64,000 nucleotides of DNA. Source: Aurifilum marmelostoma. Its lineage: Eukaryota > Ascomycota > Sordariomycetes > Diaporthales > Cryphonectriaceae. The stretch spans positions 1,364,001 to 1,428,000 of the forward strand of contig JAMXSV010000006.1 in NCBI GenBank assembly GCA_027559495.1, given 5' to 3'. The notes under the pieces were generated by a model, which made no database searches, was not told the origin of the DNA, and saw only the letters and a list, made by a program, of their open reading frames with translations. The translations under genes were made by a program, and so were the position numbers. This document shows, in pieces, positions 1 through 12,800 of the stretch; within the stretch, counting starts at the first letter, position 1; each line of letters starts with the position of its first letter.

Positions 1-2718
1 AGGCCTGATCATTGAGCATGGCTGTGGAGATGAGCCAAGGGGTTCTTTCCACAATCAAGAGCGATATCTACACAGTAAGGTCTGTCTTATGTACTAAGGC
101 CACTGCTCAGGCACACGCCTTCCCTCTATGTTTCTTGGATCACAACAGCCAATCATATTGAAAATTTCTGACAGGGGCTCCCAGGCCTGTCAGTCAGGGC
201 TACTCGGAACGGAGCTCCAGCCAAGCTTAGTTCATCAGCCATTGAACCCCAAACTGCACACACAGTCTCCCTTCCTCTCTCTTCAAGATATCCCCTCCCT
301 TCTCCATCCATTCTACTGGTCAATTGTTCTTGATTACTTGAGATTGAGCAAGATTGCTTTGAGCACTGGGTGGATCCGCAGATATGTAGGCCCGAGAGCC
401 CCTGCACTGTCAGTGCTTCGTTTCCGTCTGTCGCCACCTATCACCATGATCTTGATCCGATCTGCCGAGCCAAAGAAATATGGCATAGGCTACCGGCCGG
501 AGTGCCTCAACAGGGCTCTTGACCGAGGCGCCGTCCGCTGGTCAGCCACTGCTCACTCTTAAGCGCCTGTGCACTCCACGGGTACTAGAGCCTCTCCGTC
601 CTCACCTACGAGCATCAACCTCGTTGGTTCGGGTTGAATCCCGCCGCGCAAGACACAGAGAGTAGCTTGTATGCTTGATCTCAAACGGCCTCCTCCACCA
701 CACTCTCTCCCCCTCTGTCTCTGGCTGCGCAAACCTGGCACCACATGCTCAGGCGGCAGACTGTACTCCGACCTGGTGAGCCGACGGAAAGGACAGGCTA
801 CACAGCGCCGTGAGCAGATGGCAAGCAGCGCATGCAGCTCTCCATTCGCACTACGGAAGTGCGGATGGCAAGTTCCACAGGATCCACGAACCTCTGCTGC
901 ATTGCGCATAGCGAGCACCGATGTGGTCTGAACAAGCCGGGTCGCCTCTGTTGCAGGGTGGCCACCAGCCGGGATGATCGAGTTGACTTGCCCAAACTAG
1001 CCGGCGGTCTTCCCGACTCGGCCAGCTAAGGCGACATGAGATGCCTTGTTATTCAGAGAATCAGTCTCCATATAGAATTTTACGTGCCTTATGGCAGCAA
1101 AAAACCCATCATGATCCTAGCCAAGAAAACGTCTTCACCCTCTAGCACCAGTCTTTTCTCCGACTTTCAACAAAGGAGCCACTCCGCGCTATAGCTCTAC
1201 TATTGGGAAAACAAAGAGGAAAGGCCAAGCCTGACGTCCTCCTCATCAGCTTGTGCCCACCCACACGCTTTCATATACTCACAGGCCCACCTACGGGATT
1301 GCAAGGGCGTCGATGTACGATCAGCTGCGAAATTGCTAGTGGATGTTGGGACTAATTCATCCGTTAGCCACAGAGGAGTTGGTTGTGTCGGCTAATCTGC
1401 AGTCACAGCGCCTGGGATTGCGCCTTTCTTCCTTCCCTGTATGACCCTCATTAATAATTCGGTCCACCGTCGATATGATGCACGACATATTTTCGCGTGG
1501 GCTCGACCAAAGGACCTTGTGCATGTCTAGATGAATGACGAGGTGGTGCACCAACTACGGTTGCACAAGTTCAGGCGTGTTAATGGACCGCCTATCTCAT
1601 ACTCGTCGTGGATGTGGGCTGTGGCCAGCTTATACTTTGGGTCATAGTCCAACGGCTTCAAGGGCTGTTATTGGCCTCAAGGATTTATTTCTCTTGCGGC
1701 ATTTCCCTTGGCGCACTCCATCAAGCGTAGGCGGAAACAGACCCAGGTATCCAAGTATTAGACCGACCCTATCTCTGACAGCTGTAGTGCCCGAGGAACA
1801 GCCCCCAAAATCAAAGCCGTGGGCCCATCTTTTTCCTCTAAAGAGTGCAGACATATCTGCACCAGCGCGGAAGACTTTGTCACAAGCTCATAGATACAAG
1901 TATACTATGACTTGGAGGTGTGGATCAAGTACCTAGTCGAGGTCTCATGGGGGTAAGGAGGGGCCCTGCGAGCAAGTACGATTATACACGTACATTCTGT
2001 AGGTTCCCAGCGTGCTGCGCTCAGAATGGCCGCGGTCGTCTTCGCCACTTGAGCATTCCTAAACCATATGTACTCAATTATTAACAGCAAGCTGCAGGGC
2101 AAGGTTCCCAAGGTGAACCACGACATGCGGAGCTGGTAGATATCCGCACTTGACGGCAGCGACCTCGCGGCGGTCTCCGGGATGGATTCGCTTTCCCGAA
2201 CGGTTCCTGGCAGCAACAAGGGGATTTGGCCGTATCCACCAACTGGTGGACCTCTCTATGATCCGGCATATATCGATGCATGGTCAAGGGCCACTGGCCA
2301 GACCAAAATCTGTGCCGCTGCGGCCCGTGTAGGTTGCGCCCATGGGGAGTTCCATGTACAGCCTTGGACCAACATGTACTTCTGAAGTATTTCCCCCCCC
2401 CCCCGGACCCAACAACGCAACCTTGGTGCTATGGTCTGTGGCCATCCTCAGAGATCTTCAGAGAATCTACATACTACCTCAAGGCCGATCCCCCAAATGG
2501 TTTGTGACGTACCAAGCCTTGGTGCACCAACGACCAACCCGAGACCATAGACAGGAGATCCTTGGCATCGAGGTCACTGCCTTTCATGAACGACCACCTC
2601 CTCAGGGTGGGTTCTGCAGCACTACGAGGAGACACCACTTCTTCCACCTCTAGTCTACGAGTGCACACCCTCTGACCAGAGGTCCAGAGTCTGTTCTTCC
2701 GATGGTGTCGCGCACACG
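1..2718. other. No gene recognised; left edge of window
   Basis: I see no coding segment that I can support here. The open frames are short, have no codon bias towards G/C in third positions and match no family I know. A C12 tract lies at 2393-2404. The last ~250 bases are upstream of the small gene at 2989 and include its probable core promoter. Confidence 0.5.
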
Positions 2719-2724
2719 TATAAA
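2719..2724 (+). promoter_or_regulatory. TATA box of the small Cys-rich gene
   Basis: TATAAA preceded by CG and followed by GC lies 265 bases upstream of the ATG at 2989. The interval between them is C/T-rich with CAAC/CACC elements, typical of a filamentous-fungal 5' leader. This implies a leader of roughly 230 bases. The match is visible, but its use as a promoter is inferred. Confidence 0.45.
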
Positions 2725-2988
2725 GCTGCCACCGTCTCCCTGTTTTCTCTGGCCTGCAGCTGAGCATCACCACCATCCACCTTCACTTCCTTGAGATCTT
2801 CGATCAACAGCAGCATAGAATTAGCTCCAACACACTGCCTACATACCTACCAACAAGACCTCGCAAGCCTTACACCTTTGTTTCTGATCTTGATCCGCAA
2901 GGGCATCTTTTTTCCGCACACCCCTGTCATATCTTCAATTTTTACCCCCTACCAAGCAATACACCGTCCAGGGCTCGCATCAAGCATC

Positions 2989-3138
2989 ATGTGCAAAGTC
3001 GCTCGCATCGTTTACTCCTGCGGCAACGTGGTCGACATGCGCTACCCCACTGCCGGCTGCGGCGGCCGCTGCTCGAACCCCGTTGTCGAGGTTGACCGCC
3101 GCCCATACCCTTGCGACAGGCGGGACCACCCTCATTAA
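2989..3138 (+). CDS. Small Cys-rich protein of unknown function (49 aa)
   Basis: A 49-residue reading frame begins MCKVARIVYSCG. It contains five cysteines (residues 2, 11, 24, 28 and 42) and a central GCGGRC motif. Almost every codon ends in C, G or T, with C dominant, which contrasts sharply with the surrounding non-coding DNA and argues for real translation. There is no signal peptide, so it is probably intracellular, and the CX3C plus flanking Cys could bind zinc. The start is the first ATG that opens the biased stretch; a longer frame from 2791 lacks this bias and would cover the leader. A well-formed intron (3188-3250) lies 49 bases past the stop. I recall similar short MCK-type proteins in Sordariomycetes, but no function is known to me. 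Confidence 0.6.
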   Translation: MCKVARIVYSCGNVVDMRYPTAGCGGRCSNPVVEVDRRPYPCDRRDHPH

Positions 3139-3187
3139 CGCGGCTACGCATCCATCGTCGAGTCCAGCAGACGTTCAGTTCCACTCT

Positions 3188-3250
3188 GTAAGCACTTGGG
3201 CTGTCGAGTTCGCCATCTAAACCCAGCTAACCTGTCTCTCCGTTCGGCAG
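3188..3250 (+). other. Candidate 3'-UTR intron of the small Cys-rich gene
   Basis: The donor is GTAAGC, the branch site GCTAAC is at about 3226-3231, and the acceptor is GGCAG. The length is 63 bases, matching other introns in the window. The 5' splice site is 49 bases after the stop codon at 3136-3138. Either it is a true 3'-UTR intron, or the coding frame is longer than annotated. Confidence 0.45.
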
Positions 3251-6088
3251 TGTCACCAGCTACTCTTGTCAACACAGCATTAGAACCGAGACGTGACGAG
3301 CAATCGTCGTTCAATTTCTTTTCAACCCCCTACAGTTGGACCGCAAAAGCGTTCTCGTGGATTTTCTTTTTTAAAAAAAGAACTTTGGTCATGTTGATGG
3401 GATAAAACCGGGGCGGAGATTTTCATTGTACTTTGGCCCTGTCTCATCCCCCTCTGGATGCCAGGTCGTCCTGCAATCAGCGCTGTGTGGGACGACCTGG
3501 AGAGGAAGAGGCATACACTCATTGGAGACGAGGGAATTTTCCTATGTCATGTTTTGTATCTAGCTGATTTCATTTCTTCTTTCCACTATTCTGTCACGTG
3601 GCATATTCAGTGTTTCCCTCTTTTACGTTTCTGTGTTACTTTTTCCACATATATTCCCCCATTTATAGACCACGATCTCTCTCATCGCAGATACAACCAT
3701 TCTTTCTGCTTCTCACCTACCTGACCCATGAAGAAAGTCGTTCCGTGACATCGCATAGCGGGCGGCCTTAGCGGGACTCAAAAAAATTCTCCTCCCTCTA
3801 TCAGCAAACAGACAGCCAATGCTCTGCCCAGGACCGTTCCAGAAGACTCATCACCGCGTGGCTGTAATGAGGCTGGTGAGCGACGTTGCAACAAGGCGGT
3901 CGCAGAATATGCGGCCCAAAGCGGCGGTGTGGATCGCCGCCGCGCTTGTAGGCGAATGAGCGACGGGCACAGTACTACTTGCTGTAAGTCAAGTAGCACC
4001 ACCCAGCCGAATTCTCATTTGACACCTGTCTTTTTTTGCCTGCCTTTTTTTCTTCTTCCTTTTATTTCTCTTTTGCTTTCCAAAGAGAGGATCATTCCGC
4101 TATGATGAGTGGTACCTCGTTCTGTTCCTGAAGTGGACGGTCAAATTTTGGGCTTCGTTGAACGGGTTTTATATACAAAAGGACTATCGACATAAAGCAG
4201 GGGGAATGATTATGATTCTCCTTTTATCGGCCGAATGCGACCCTGACTATCTCATCCGGATCCCACTATATTCTTTCCCGTCTTGTTCTATCCCCACCGT
4301 CCTGTTTTGCTTACCTTCCAGAAAAGAACAGAAGCAAAGGGAAAAGAATTCCAGGACAGTGCAGAGAACACAAAAGTCGCACAGAGCATGGCAGCTTTCT
4401 CGTGCAGCGCTGTGGTGCCGGATCTGGAGGCGTGTGCCACAAGCCCGAACCACCATCATTATAGCGTGCGGGTGCGGGTGTCCGTTTCGTCCCACGGGCT
4501 AACCTAGTCGCCACCATAATGCGGGTCCTCCATCGTATTAGTCGAAGAGGAAGAGGAAACAAGAAGCGAGAAAAGACAAGAGGAAGAAAGGAGGGGGGTG
4601 TGGGGGGCAAAAGGCGCAGAGGCTAGGAGAAACTGAACAGACGCTGGCTCGATCCCTTTCTCCACGCGGTCTTGAATTAATTGGCGTCTTTCTGTCATAT
4701 ATCATGGCCACGTAGTTCTGTCAAGATTATAGGTTCTTGGCCCCCATAGGGCAGAAGTGGATCTGCAAGGAGTTCCTACGTGCGTATGTCGTAGTATACT
4801 AATATGATCCCCCTAACGCTGGCGGCCCCCATCTCCAGGGGAGGCCTGTCCTGCCGCCAGTCACTGCAGCTTTCTCCGCCCGGATGCCGATCCGCCCTGT
4901 CAAGCATCCCTCATGGTTTTCTCTGGTCATATGTTGGCGGGCGTGAGGCGGAATATTCTTGATGCAACTTCTTTCACATGGCTCCTTGATGTTTGACATG
5001 ATCTATCTACTTTGCTCTCTTTCCAACTCTTCGATTTGCCGCCTTTGCAGGGCCTCTGGTTGCTGATCGAGGAAATGTCGCGATGGGATGGGTTATTCCT
5101 ATTCCTCCCCACTCCAGCATCGCTCCGCATAGCAACTACATCATGTGACGATGGGTCCCCCGGGGCGGGGATGCTTGTTTTTCCCCCCCCCCCCCACCCT
5201 CCCCAAAAAAAGGAAAGGGGAAAAAAGAAAAATATCATTTTTTCTCTTTTGCTTCTTCTCAGCACCCCCTTTTCTCCCTCCCAAAGGATCTAGCGTGCAG
5301 CAGCCAGCTCGCAAAAGCTCTCGAATCGGAGACCTCGGGGCAATAATGGTTGGCCGGGGCGGCGCGGAATCAGAGCCGCTCTTCGGTCATGTCTTGGGAA
5401 ACCAATCCGAGGAGCCTTTCAGAGGACGAAATGCGGAGTCTGAGAAGAGCATTGATTTATTCGTATTATTATTTACTTGTTCAGAAATGGAAAAAAGGAG
5501 TCTTCCACTCACGGACACACACATACGCGCTGGAAATAGAGAAGCTGGAAGCGTAATGACCTCCCTCCCCGCCCTCCCACAAGACAAAGCATGGCTAACC
5601 AACGGCGTGACCTGAGCCATGCATACAACCGCTGTCATGGCCTCAAAAGGCCTGTACTGTCCTGGACGGTAAATGGACCCATGACCACATGCGCAACATG
5701 GCATGATAGCATCTCACGAGCGCGGAAGGAGGGAAAAAAAAACACATGGGGCGGATAACGAACGGTGTAGGTATGGTTCACAACGTGTCTTGTGCAGAGA
5801 GACGTGTCACAGACCTCGTAAAAATTGTAGGTATGCATCCAACCTTGTGTGTGTGTTTGTGTGTCTCGAGGACGACACAGAGTTGACGGCTGACTGCGCC
5901 TGTCATGAGAGACAAGCTTCCTTGCGTTCCGCTGTTCCGTTCCAACGCTCCTCCTCCCTTCCCCCCCTCTCTTTAGGGCACCATGAGCGGCTGATGACCC
6001 GATGGAAGAAGAGGAGAGTGTTCAAAGGACGATACTGTGCATACCTCCGTACTCGGAGTTCGGAACCGAGAAGATGCTTCCAGTACCC

Positions 6089-6111
6089 GAGAGAGAGAGA
6101 GAGAGAGAGAG
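6089..6111. repeat. (GA)n microsatellite
   Basis: An uninterrupted GA dinucleotide run of about 23 bases sits in the gene-poor left part of the window. Confidence 0.9.
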
Positions 6112-7000
6112 GAAAACCGTTCATGAACCCTGATGCGCAATACCCACAGCGGACGGCCCTTCTGTGGTCTAGGGGGTCCCTACCAGTCAACGCTGCGCTA
6201 TCTGTATAGCTCGTGCTGCAGAGGAAAACTCCCCGGCCAGGATGAAGCCTGAATGGGACGTGCCCGGCTTCCTTCATTTAGCCTACTAAGTAAGTACATA
6301 GTACGTATTGTCCGTTGAAAATGGGGCTGTTGAGTGGATGGTTTTACGACGACGACCACCGAGCCCTTATTTACTCGAGGGGTTTTGAGGGGGTGAGGGG
6401 ACGGTTCCAGGCTCATGAAGGGCTATTGGTACTCCCTACGAGCAAAGTGAGCCACACCATGTTCGTGTGCGTATGCTTGTGACTATAGAGGCCGGCCGTA
6501 TTACAAAAGTTCGAAGGCGGAGGATCAGATGATCGGACCGACACGGGCAGCGGTCAACCTTGGACACGTTGATGGCCCTTCTATGTCCTTTGGTATTGAA
6601 TTGGTTCTGTCTAGACATCTAAAGCACATCCTTTGGCTGATCAGCCCGCCAGATCCTGGGAATTCCGCCCCCCAATTCATTCGTACCATGCCAACGTTTG
6701 TAATGCATTCACAGTTACAAACTTGGTCGTGGCCCGAGCCTCGCTTCAGTGAGTGGGTCAATCTCCAGCACATCGTTCCCAACGGCCCAGAGTATTATTG
6801 CTACAGTACTGGTCAACCTGCGTCCATAATCATTATCCTCCAGAGTCCAATTCCAGAGAGTCTATTTGTCTATCGTGAGAAAAGGGGTTCCTAGCAGATA
6901 GACAGACATACGTGCGTATAAGCAGGCACATAAGCTCTCCACATGCAAGTATACATACTACTGCAATGGACGTCGGCGGCTATTTCTCGCAGGGTAGCAT

Positions 7001-7015
7001 CCCCCCCCCCCCCCC
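7001..7015. repeat. C15 homopolymer
   Basis: Fifteen consecutive C residues. A second interrupted C-rich run follows near 7118-7128. Confidence 0.9.
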
Positions 7016-9835
7016 AACAACGACCCCATCTGATTGGGTGCCATTTTGTCTCCTTGAGCCCCGCCTACAAGCCCGATTTTGAAGCCTATGAGAGATGTCA
7101 AAAAACCCCCAGAGCCCCCCCCCCCCTCCGGAGCAATGCTACAGTACCTCTCAAGGCTGAGACTCTCAACAACCCACCCCCTTACCCTACCCTTGTTCCG
7201 ACTCTGGGCCGCTGCAGACCTGCTGCTGTGGTGCAAATCAACCGATCCCTCTTCGCTCCCTTGCCGGGCCCAATCCCCCCTGCCTGCTGTCAGCACTGTA
7301 ACCGGACCTCGCTCGATGCTACTACTTACGCCCCGCGGCTTAGTTTGATGTAATGTACTAATGCAGGACATTGGTAGGGGAGGGCGGGTTTGGACTTAGC
7401 ACGTACCAACCGATCGCGCCAGCCGACCGACCCGCTGAGAGGAGATGTACATTGCAACATAGCATTGGACGCACGTCGAGTGCGCAGATTGCGTATCATG
7501 AGGGCGTGTGAACTTTCGAGCTGATCATCTTGGATGATACCTTTGATGTTGTCGCTTGCATGAGACGAGGATGAGTCTGCACACCAACACACACACACAC
7601 CCCCCGAAGGATCAGACGAGGGAACCATATTTGAGCTCGAGAAGAAATCTTGGACGGAGAGGAGGCACAAACCGATGCTTGGGACTTTGGCCCCTGCACA
7701 GTCACATCTCGAGATACATTCTCTAGGTCCTTTCGACCCCGTCCCTGATTGCGGTGGGGCACATCTCGAAAGCGAGTCATACTTGGTCGATGGCGATCGC
7801 TACGGCGCATCGCGCAAGGAGCATCGAGCAAGTACTGCAACTCATACTCTGCCGCGCATGTGAGAAATGACCGATATGCTTTGGCATCATACGACGGCCC
7901 AGACGCCACATCCACATCCTGGATCCTGGGTGAAGTGCTTGGCCGCTATCGTCATGCGGCCGTAAGACAGAGTACACCGAGCCGGCGCAGATGCTCGACT
8001 GCTCGTCCCGTGAGCACCCACAATTACCTGGAGACACGGGAAGATGAAATGTGTACTATCTCTGCGCCTCTGTGTACAGCTGTCTGGCCAGGTCGTAGAG
8101 GCCTTTGCCAACAGACCTCGCCCAGGGGCCCTTCCCTCTGTCTCTCGGTGTCGGTTGGTTCCTTCACTCAAGGGCCCCCCCCTTCTCTGCCTTTCCTCGG
8201 GCTTAGCTGCACGCGTGACAGGTTCTACGGCCCTACTCTCCAGACAGCAGACCCAGCCCGGTTGGTGAAAAGTGGTCGGGGAGAAGCACAGGCAGTGGCA
8301 GAAACCTGAAGCCGGACAAGACATGGATGTATACTTTGCTCCCTTCGCTGTCTGGCCTAGCATGGGATCTAGCCTGTCAGGCTTGCATACTCGTAGTCGA
8401 TTTCCCCGGTTCTTTTTGCGGAGAGCCCCGAGGACTATCATACAGCGCGGTCATGCACCACGAAAACAGTCTCGAGACCAGGGGCCAACAGAACCGTCCA
8501 AGCCCATCAAGAACCCGATGGCGTTTCATGACAATCTTGTGATCCGCTGTGAGAGATGTGATCTCTCCTCCGTACGTTCCCTCTGCTTCGAGACTCTCGA
8601 GTGTGCGGGTTCCTAAAGGTCATGCAAACAAACTGCCCAGATATGTTGAGATGGAAAACACATACCCACGTCAGAAGAGACACCCGTATCGCCACACGGA
8701 GCCCCTTCTCGGTGCGAGAGGGTGTGCAGCAGATGCAGACAGCGTGCATCTTGATCACCAACAGCACTATCCCGGGGTGCCTGTCGCCAATCACTTCAAG
8801 ATGCCCCCCCCTCCCACAACAAGCACATATCCTGATTGAATACCCACCATATTTTGTCCTGCAGGCCATCGTCACCCTTCTTGGGCGGTTACTTGGGAAG
8901 ATCGTCTGCTTGTAATGTCGGTCGCCGGATGAGAGCTGATGCAATGTACCGTCAAGACTCCTCAAGTGACGCAGAGTTGACGGGCCAACCCTCGTCAGAC
9001 ATACAGACAGGATACGCAAGACACTCATTGATTCCATCATTGGAGTCATATTTAGAGTTCTGTCAATAAACTAGCTACCTTGCTTGCCCTTTCATGGTTC
9101 GCGTGGCCTCGAGCCTCAGCTGGATCGCCCGCCCGTCGAGGCATACCTCTTGTGGGGGTGTTGCGCCTCAACCTGCCTGGCCAACCCATCTCTCTGTCAC
9201 TCCGTGGTGTCAATCTGTGTCTTCAACCTGTATCACTGTGCCTGTCCTGTTCCCCCTCCCCCGTCTTCAAGGAACTAACGTTGAGCCAATTGTGTAACCG
9301 AAACGCAGAAAAGGAATAAAGAAAACACCAAGCAGCCCGCATGCAAAGTCTTCCAGCGTGTATATGGTAAGACCATTAATTTGTTTGGTATCATTTTTTT
9401 CTCTTTTGTTTCATGTTGGTTCTTTTGAACCTGCTCTTGCTCATCAGATCTTCTTGGTCTTGGTGGTTGGCATTTGGGACAATCTGGTGCCCTGACATCC
9501 TCGTCTAGGGAAAACAACCGCCACACACGGCCTCTATTGATGCGCAGTCCGGAACCCATCGAGCCTGATTCAAAGCATTTTCATCCACCACCTTCCTTTC
9601 TTTTTTTTCTTTTTTTCTTCTTCTCCAATCTTTTTTGTCGTCTTTCGTTTCTTTTGGCTGGTCCTGAGTATCGTGGAGAAGTGAAGGCCTGAAGAGTGTG
9701 TCCCCATCCCAAGCATCCCGTGCAGTATGCAACCCATCTTACATGCTCAATCAATTATTGGAGGGAGAGGTAGGAGAGCTAAACAGACGAGGTCAGCAAC
9801 TTGCATCAGCAGGAAGACCATGGAGAGACAACTCA

Positions 9836-12800
9836 CTATTGGTCCTGACCACCAGTACGCCCAGGAGTCCGGGGTGAGTAGTTAGGGGACTATGAAGTTG
9901 TCAGCCTCGTTCGCGATACAGAAGTTACATACACATCATGACCGGTATCAACCTACCGTCGGCGAATAGCTCGGGCTGGTCGGAGACAGGTTCTGACCAG
10001 GCGAGCGTTGGTACGTCGGACTCGTGGGGGAGTACGCGTCAGGCGACGTGGGTGACCATGTTGGGGACGCAGGAGAGTACTGCGGCGACGTCGCGTGCAA
10101 GTTGGGCGACGTGGGGCTGTAGTTGGGACTTGCAGGCGAGTACGACGGCGACGTCGGCGAGGCGCCAAAGTTGCCAGCCGGAGAAGTCGGCGAGTACCTG
10201 GCAGCCGACGGCGACGTGGGAGAGTAGCTTGGCGAGGTTGGGCTATAGTTGGGACTCGCGGGGCTGGTAGGGCCGCGGAGCATGGGTGAGGTTGGCGAGA
10301 ACGTGGGCGAAGCCGGGCTGAACGAGGGAGAGCTGACTCCGTAGCGACCGCCACCATCGATCATAGGCGAAGTAGGAGAGTACGCGCCCATTGGAGATGT
10401 GGGCGAGTAACCTCCACTGAAGCCGAAAGGCGAAGTGGGTGAGGTGCCATGACTGAATGGAGATGTTGCTCTCGGGCTTGTCGGGTTGTAGTTTGAATCG
10501 CCAAAACCGCCGCCATACGTGCTGAAGCCTCCGAGCGAAGGGCTCTCCGAGCCTGCTCCAACGATGGGAGAGAAATTTCCAAGTGCAGGGGATGAGAGGC
10601 CGAGGAAACCACCCGACTCGGCCATAGGAGACCCACTGTCGTAGGGAGTGGCTGCGCCGTCCATAGGGCCATCCTTGACGGTCATACCTGGCATGAGACC
10701 CATGCGCGAGTTGTCGGAAATGACTGTCTCGAGCATCTTGGGGTCGAGCTGCACCTCGAAGTGACCAGTACCCATAGGCGCCAGTTGACCAAGCATGACG
10801 TTCTCCGAGATACCACGGCAGTCATCAAGCTCGCCCGTGGCGGCAGCCTCGAGGAGAATCTCAACCGTCTCCTCGAAGGAACAACGCATGAGAGCACCTG
10901 TGTCGGCGCGGTTGATGCCATGACGAGTAACGGCCGCGATGCTGCCCCGGTAGGTCATCACGTCTACAAGCAGTGCCAGATGACGGTGGTTCACGTAGGA
11001 TCCATCGAAAGCCAGCACGGCCGTCAGCTCGCTAAGCAGGGCAGACCGTGCCGCCTCGATGCCGAATACGTCGATGACCTGATGCAGCTGGTTGGTAGTG
11101 GTCCGTCTGGTATCGACACCCGGGACTGCGAGAACCTGGCGAAGATTCGTGCCCGAGGTATCGAGGAAGTACTCCTCACACTCCGGGTCGTCGGCAGTAG
11201 CCTTGAGCGACCCGTCGGCCCCCTCGACAAGGCGTGCAGATTTGTTGATGAAAGCCCGCTCGATGCCGGGAACACCACGCAGGGTAAGCTTGTCCAGCAG
11301 ATGAGCCTCGAGACGCTTGAGCATGACATCCTCCTCCATGTCGTCATCGTAGTCGTCGGTATCGTCCTTCTCCTTCATGGAACGAATACGAATGATCTGC
11401 TCCTCGGCGTTGTTGTCACTGTAAATGACCGCCAGGTCATCCGCATACTCTTCCTTGAGGCGGATAGCCACGTCTTCGACCTGCAGCTCCTTATCGAGCA
11501 TCTTCTGTCGATCCAATGTGATACGCAGCACCCACTTAGTCTGGCGATCAACATCCTGCTGGCCTTCTGGGATGAGATAATATGACTCTATCATATCATA
11601 GTCGTCCTCGACCAGGGTAGACGTGACATCGGGATCGTAGAAGATTTCGGTCATCTGTGTGACTGCACGCAGGTTTGTGTGCTCGACCAAACTCCGCAGC
11701 GTCTTGGCTGAATCCTGACCGCGTTCACCGGGCTCCAAGTAGACTTGCATACTAGGCGTCTTTATGTCGCTCGCGACGTTCAGAATTTCCTTGAGACGAG
11801 GCACACCAAGAGTGACGTTCTTTGAGGCGACACCAGTAAAGTGGAAGGTGTTCAGCGTCATCTGCGTGGCAGGCTCGCCGATGGACTGCGCAGCAAGCAC
11901 ACCAACCATCTCGCCAGGGCTGACCATGGATCGAGACCAGCGGCTGTCCAGCTCGCCAAGGATATGCTCGAAAGCCAGGCGGGTGATGCGCTGCTCCATG
12001 GCCAGGCGCTTGAACGCCAGACGCGACCGAAGCTGAGCCTTGAAGAGGATGGTCGCACTCTCGTCGGCCTCCTTGGAGATGGGGTCGTCACCCCGCACGA
12101 CCACCATACGTGCCAAGAGGGCCTGAACAGCGGGGACAACATCGCGAGGACGCAGATCGCTCCGCTTTGTCGGATCAATTCTGAAAAACGCGATGGCGCT
12201 GTTGATCATTCTCTCGATGTTCAACGGCAGCTGCATCTGGGTTTCAATCTTGCCCTTGCTCAGGAAGATCTTGCGAATGGACTCGCGATCGGTGACGAGT
12301 TGCTCATACTCGGCGTCAAGCAGCTTCTGTTCGTCAGAATCGCTGATGAGGAGCTTACCATTCTCGAGGTTGGCGCTCAGTCCCTTGGCGTCGTCAAGAT
12401 CGACCTTGTATCTGGCGTCAAACTTGGCGTGCGAGATGTCCAGGAAGTCCACTTTTTGCTTCTCAATGTGCATACCATCGAGACCGTCTTCACCGTAGAC
12501 AAATTGGATGATGTCGTTGAGCGAGTTTCGAACAGTGCCGTCGTACTTCGCGGTCACATCCTCAAGTGCCTTCACGAGTCGGCGCTGGATGTAACCAGTC
12601 TCTGCGGTCTTGACTGCTGTATCGATCAAACCTTCTCGACCTGCCATGGCGTGGAAGAAGAATTCGGTCGGGGTCAAGCCTCGAAGGTATGAGTTCTCAA
12701 CGAACCCACGAGCCTCAGGAGAGTAGTCATCCTTGGTGAAGTGCGGCAAGGTTCTGTACTTGAAGCCGAACGGGATACGCTTGCCTTCGACGACCTGCTG

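Larger units (their letters stand above)
3251..9835. other. Long gene-poor stretch (~6.6 kb)
   Basis: No gene is recognised on either strand. All open frames are short, lack codon bias and match no family I know. The stretch holds many simple tracts, including C13 at 5183-5195, (GA)n at 6089-6111, C15 at 7001-7015, CA repeats near 7588-7600 and T-rich runs near 9600-9640. The last few hundred bases are the downstream flank of rpb1. Unannotated non-coding RNA cannot be excluded. Confidence 0.5.

Noticed and set aside
3060..3138. A +1 break in the small Cys-rich gene that would extend it into the downstream intron
   Set aside because: Only C4 runs are present, and the codon bias stays with the annotated frame up to its stop.
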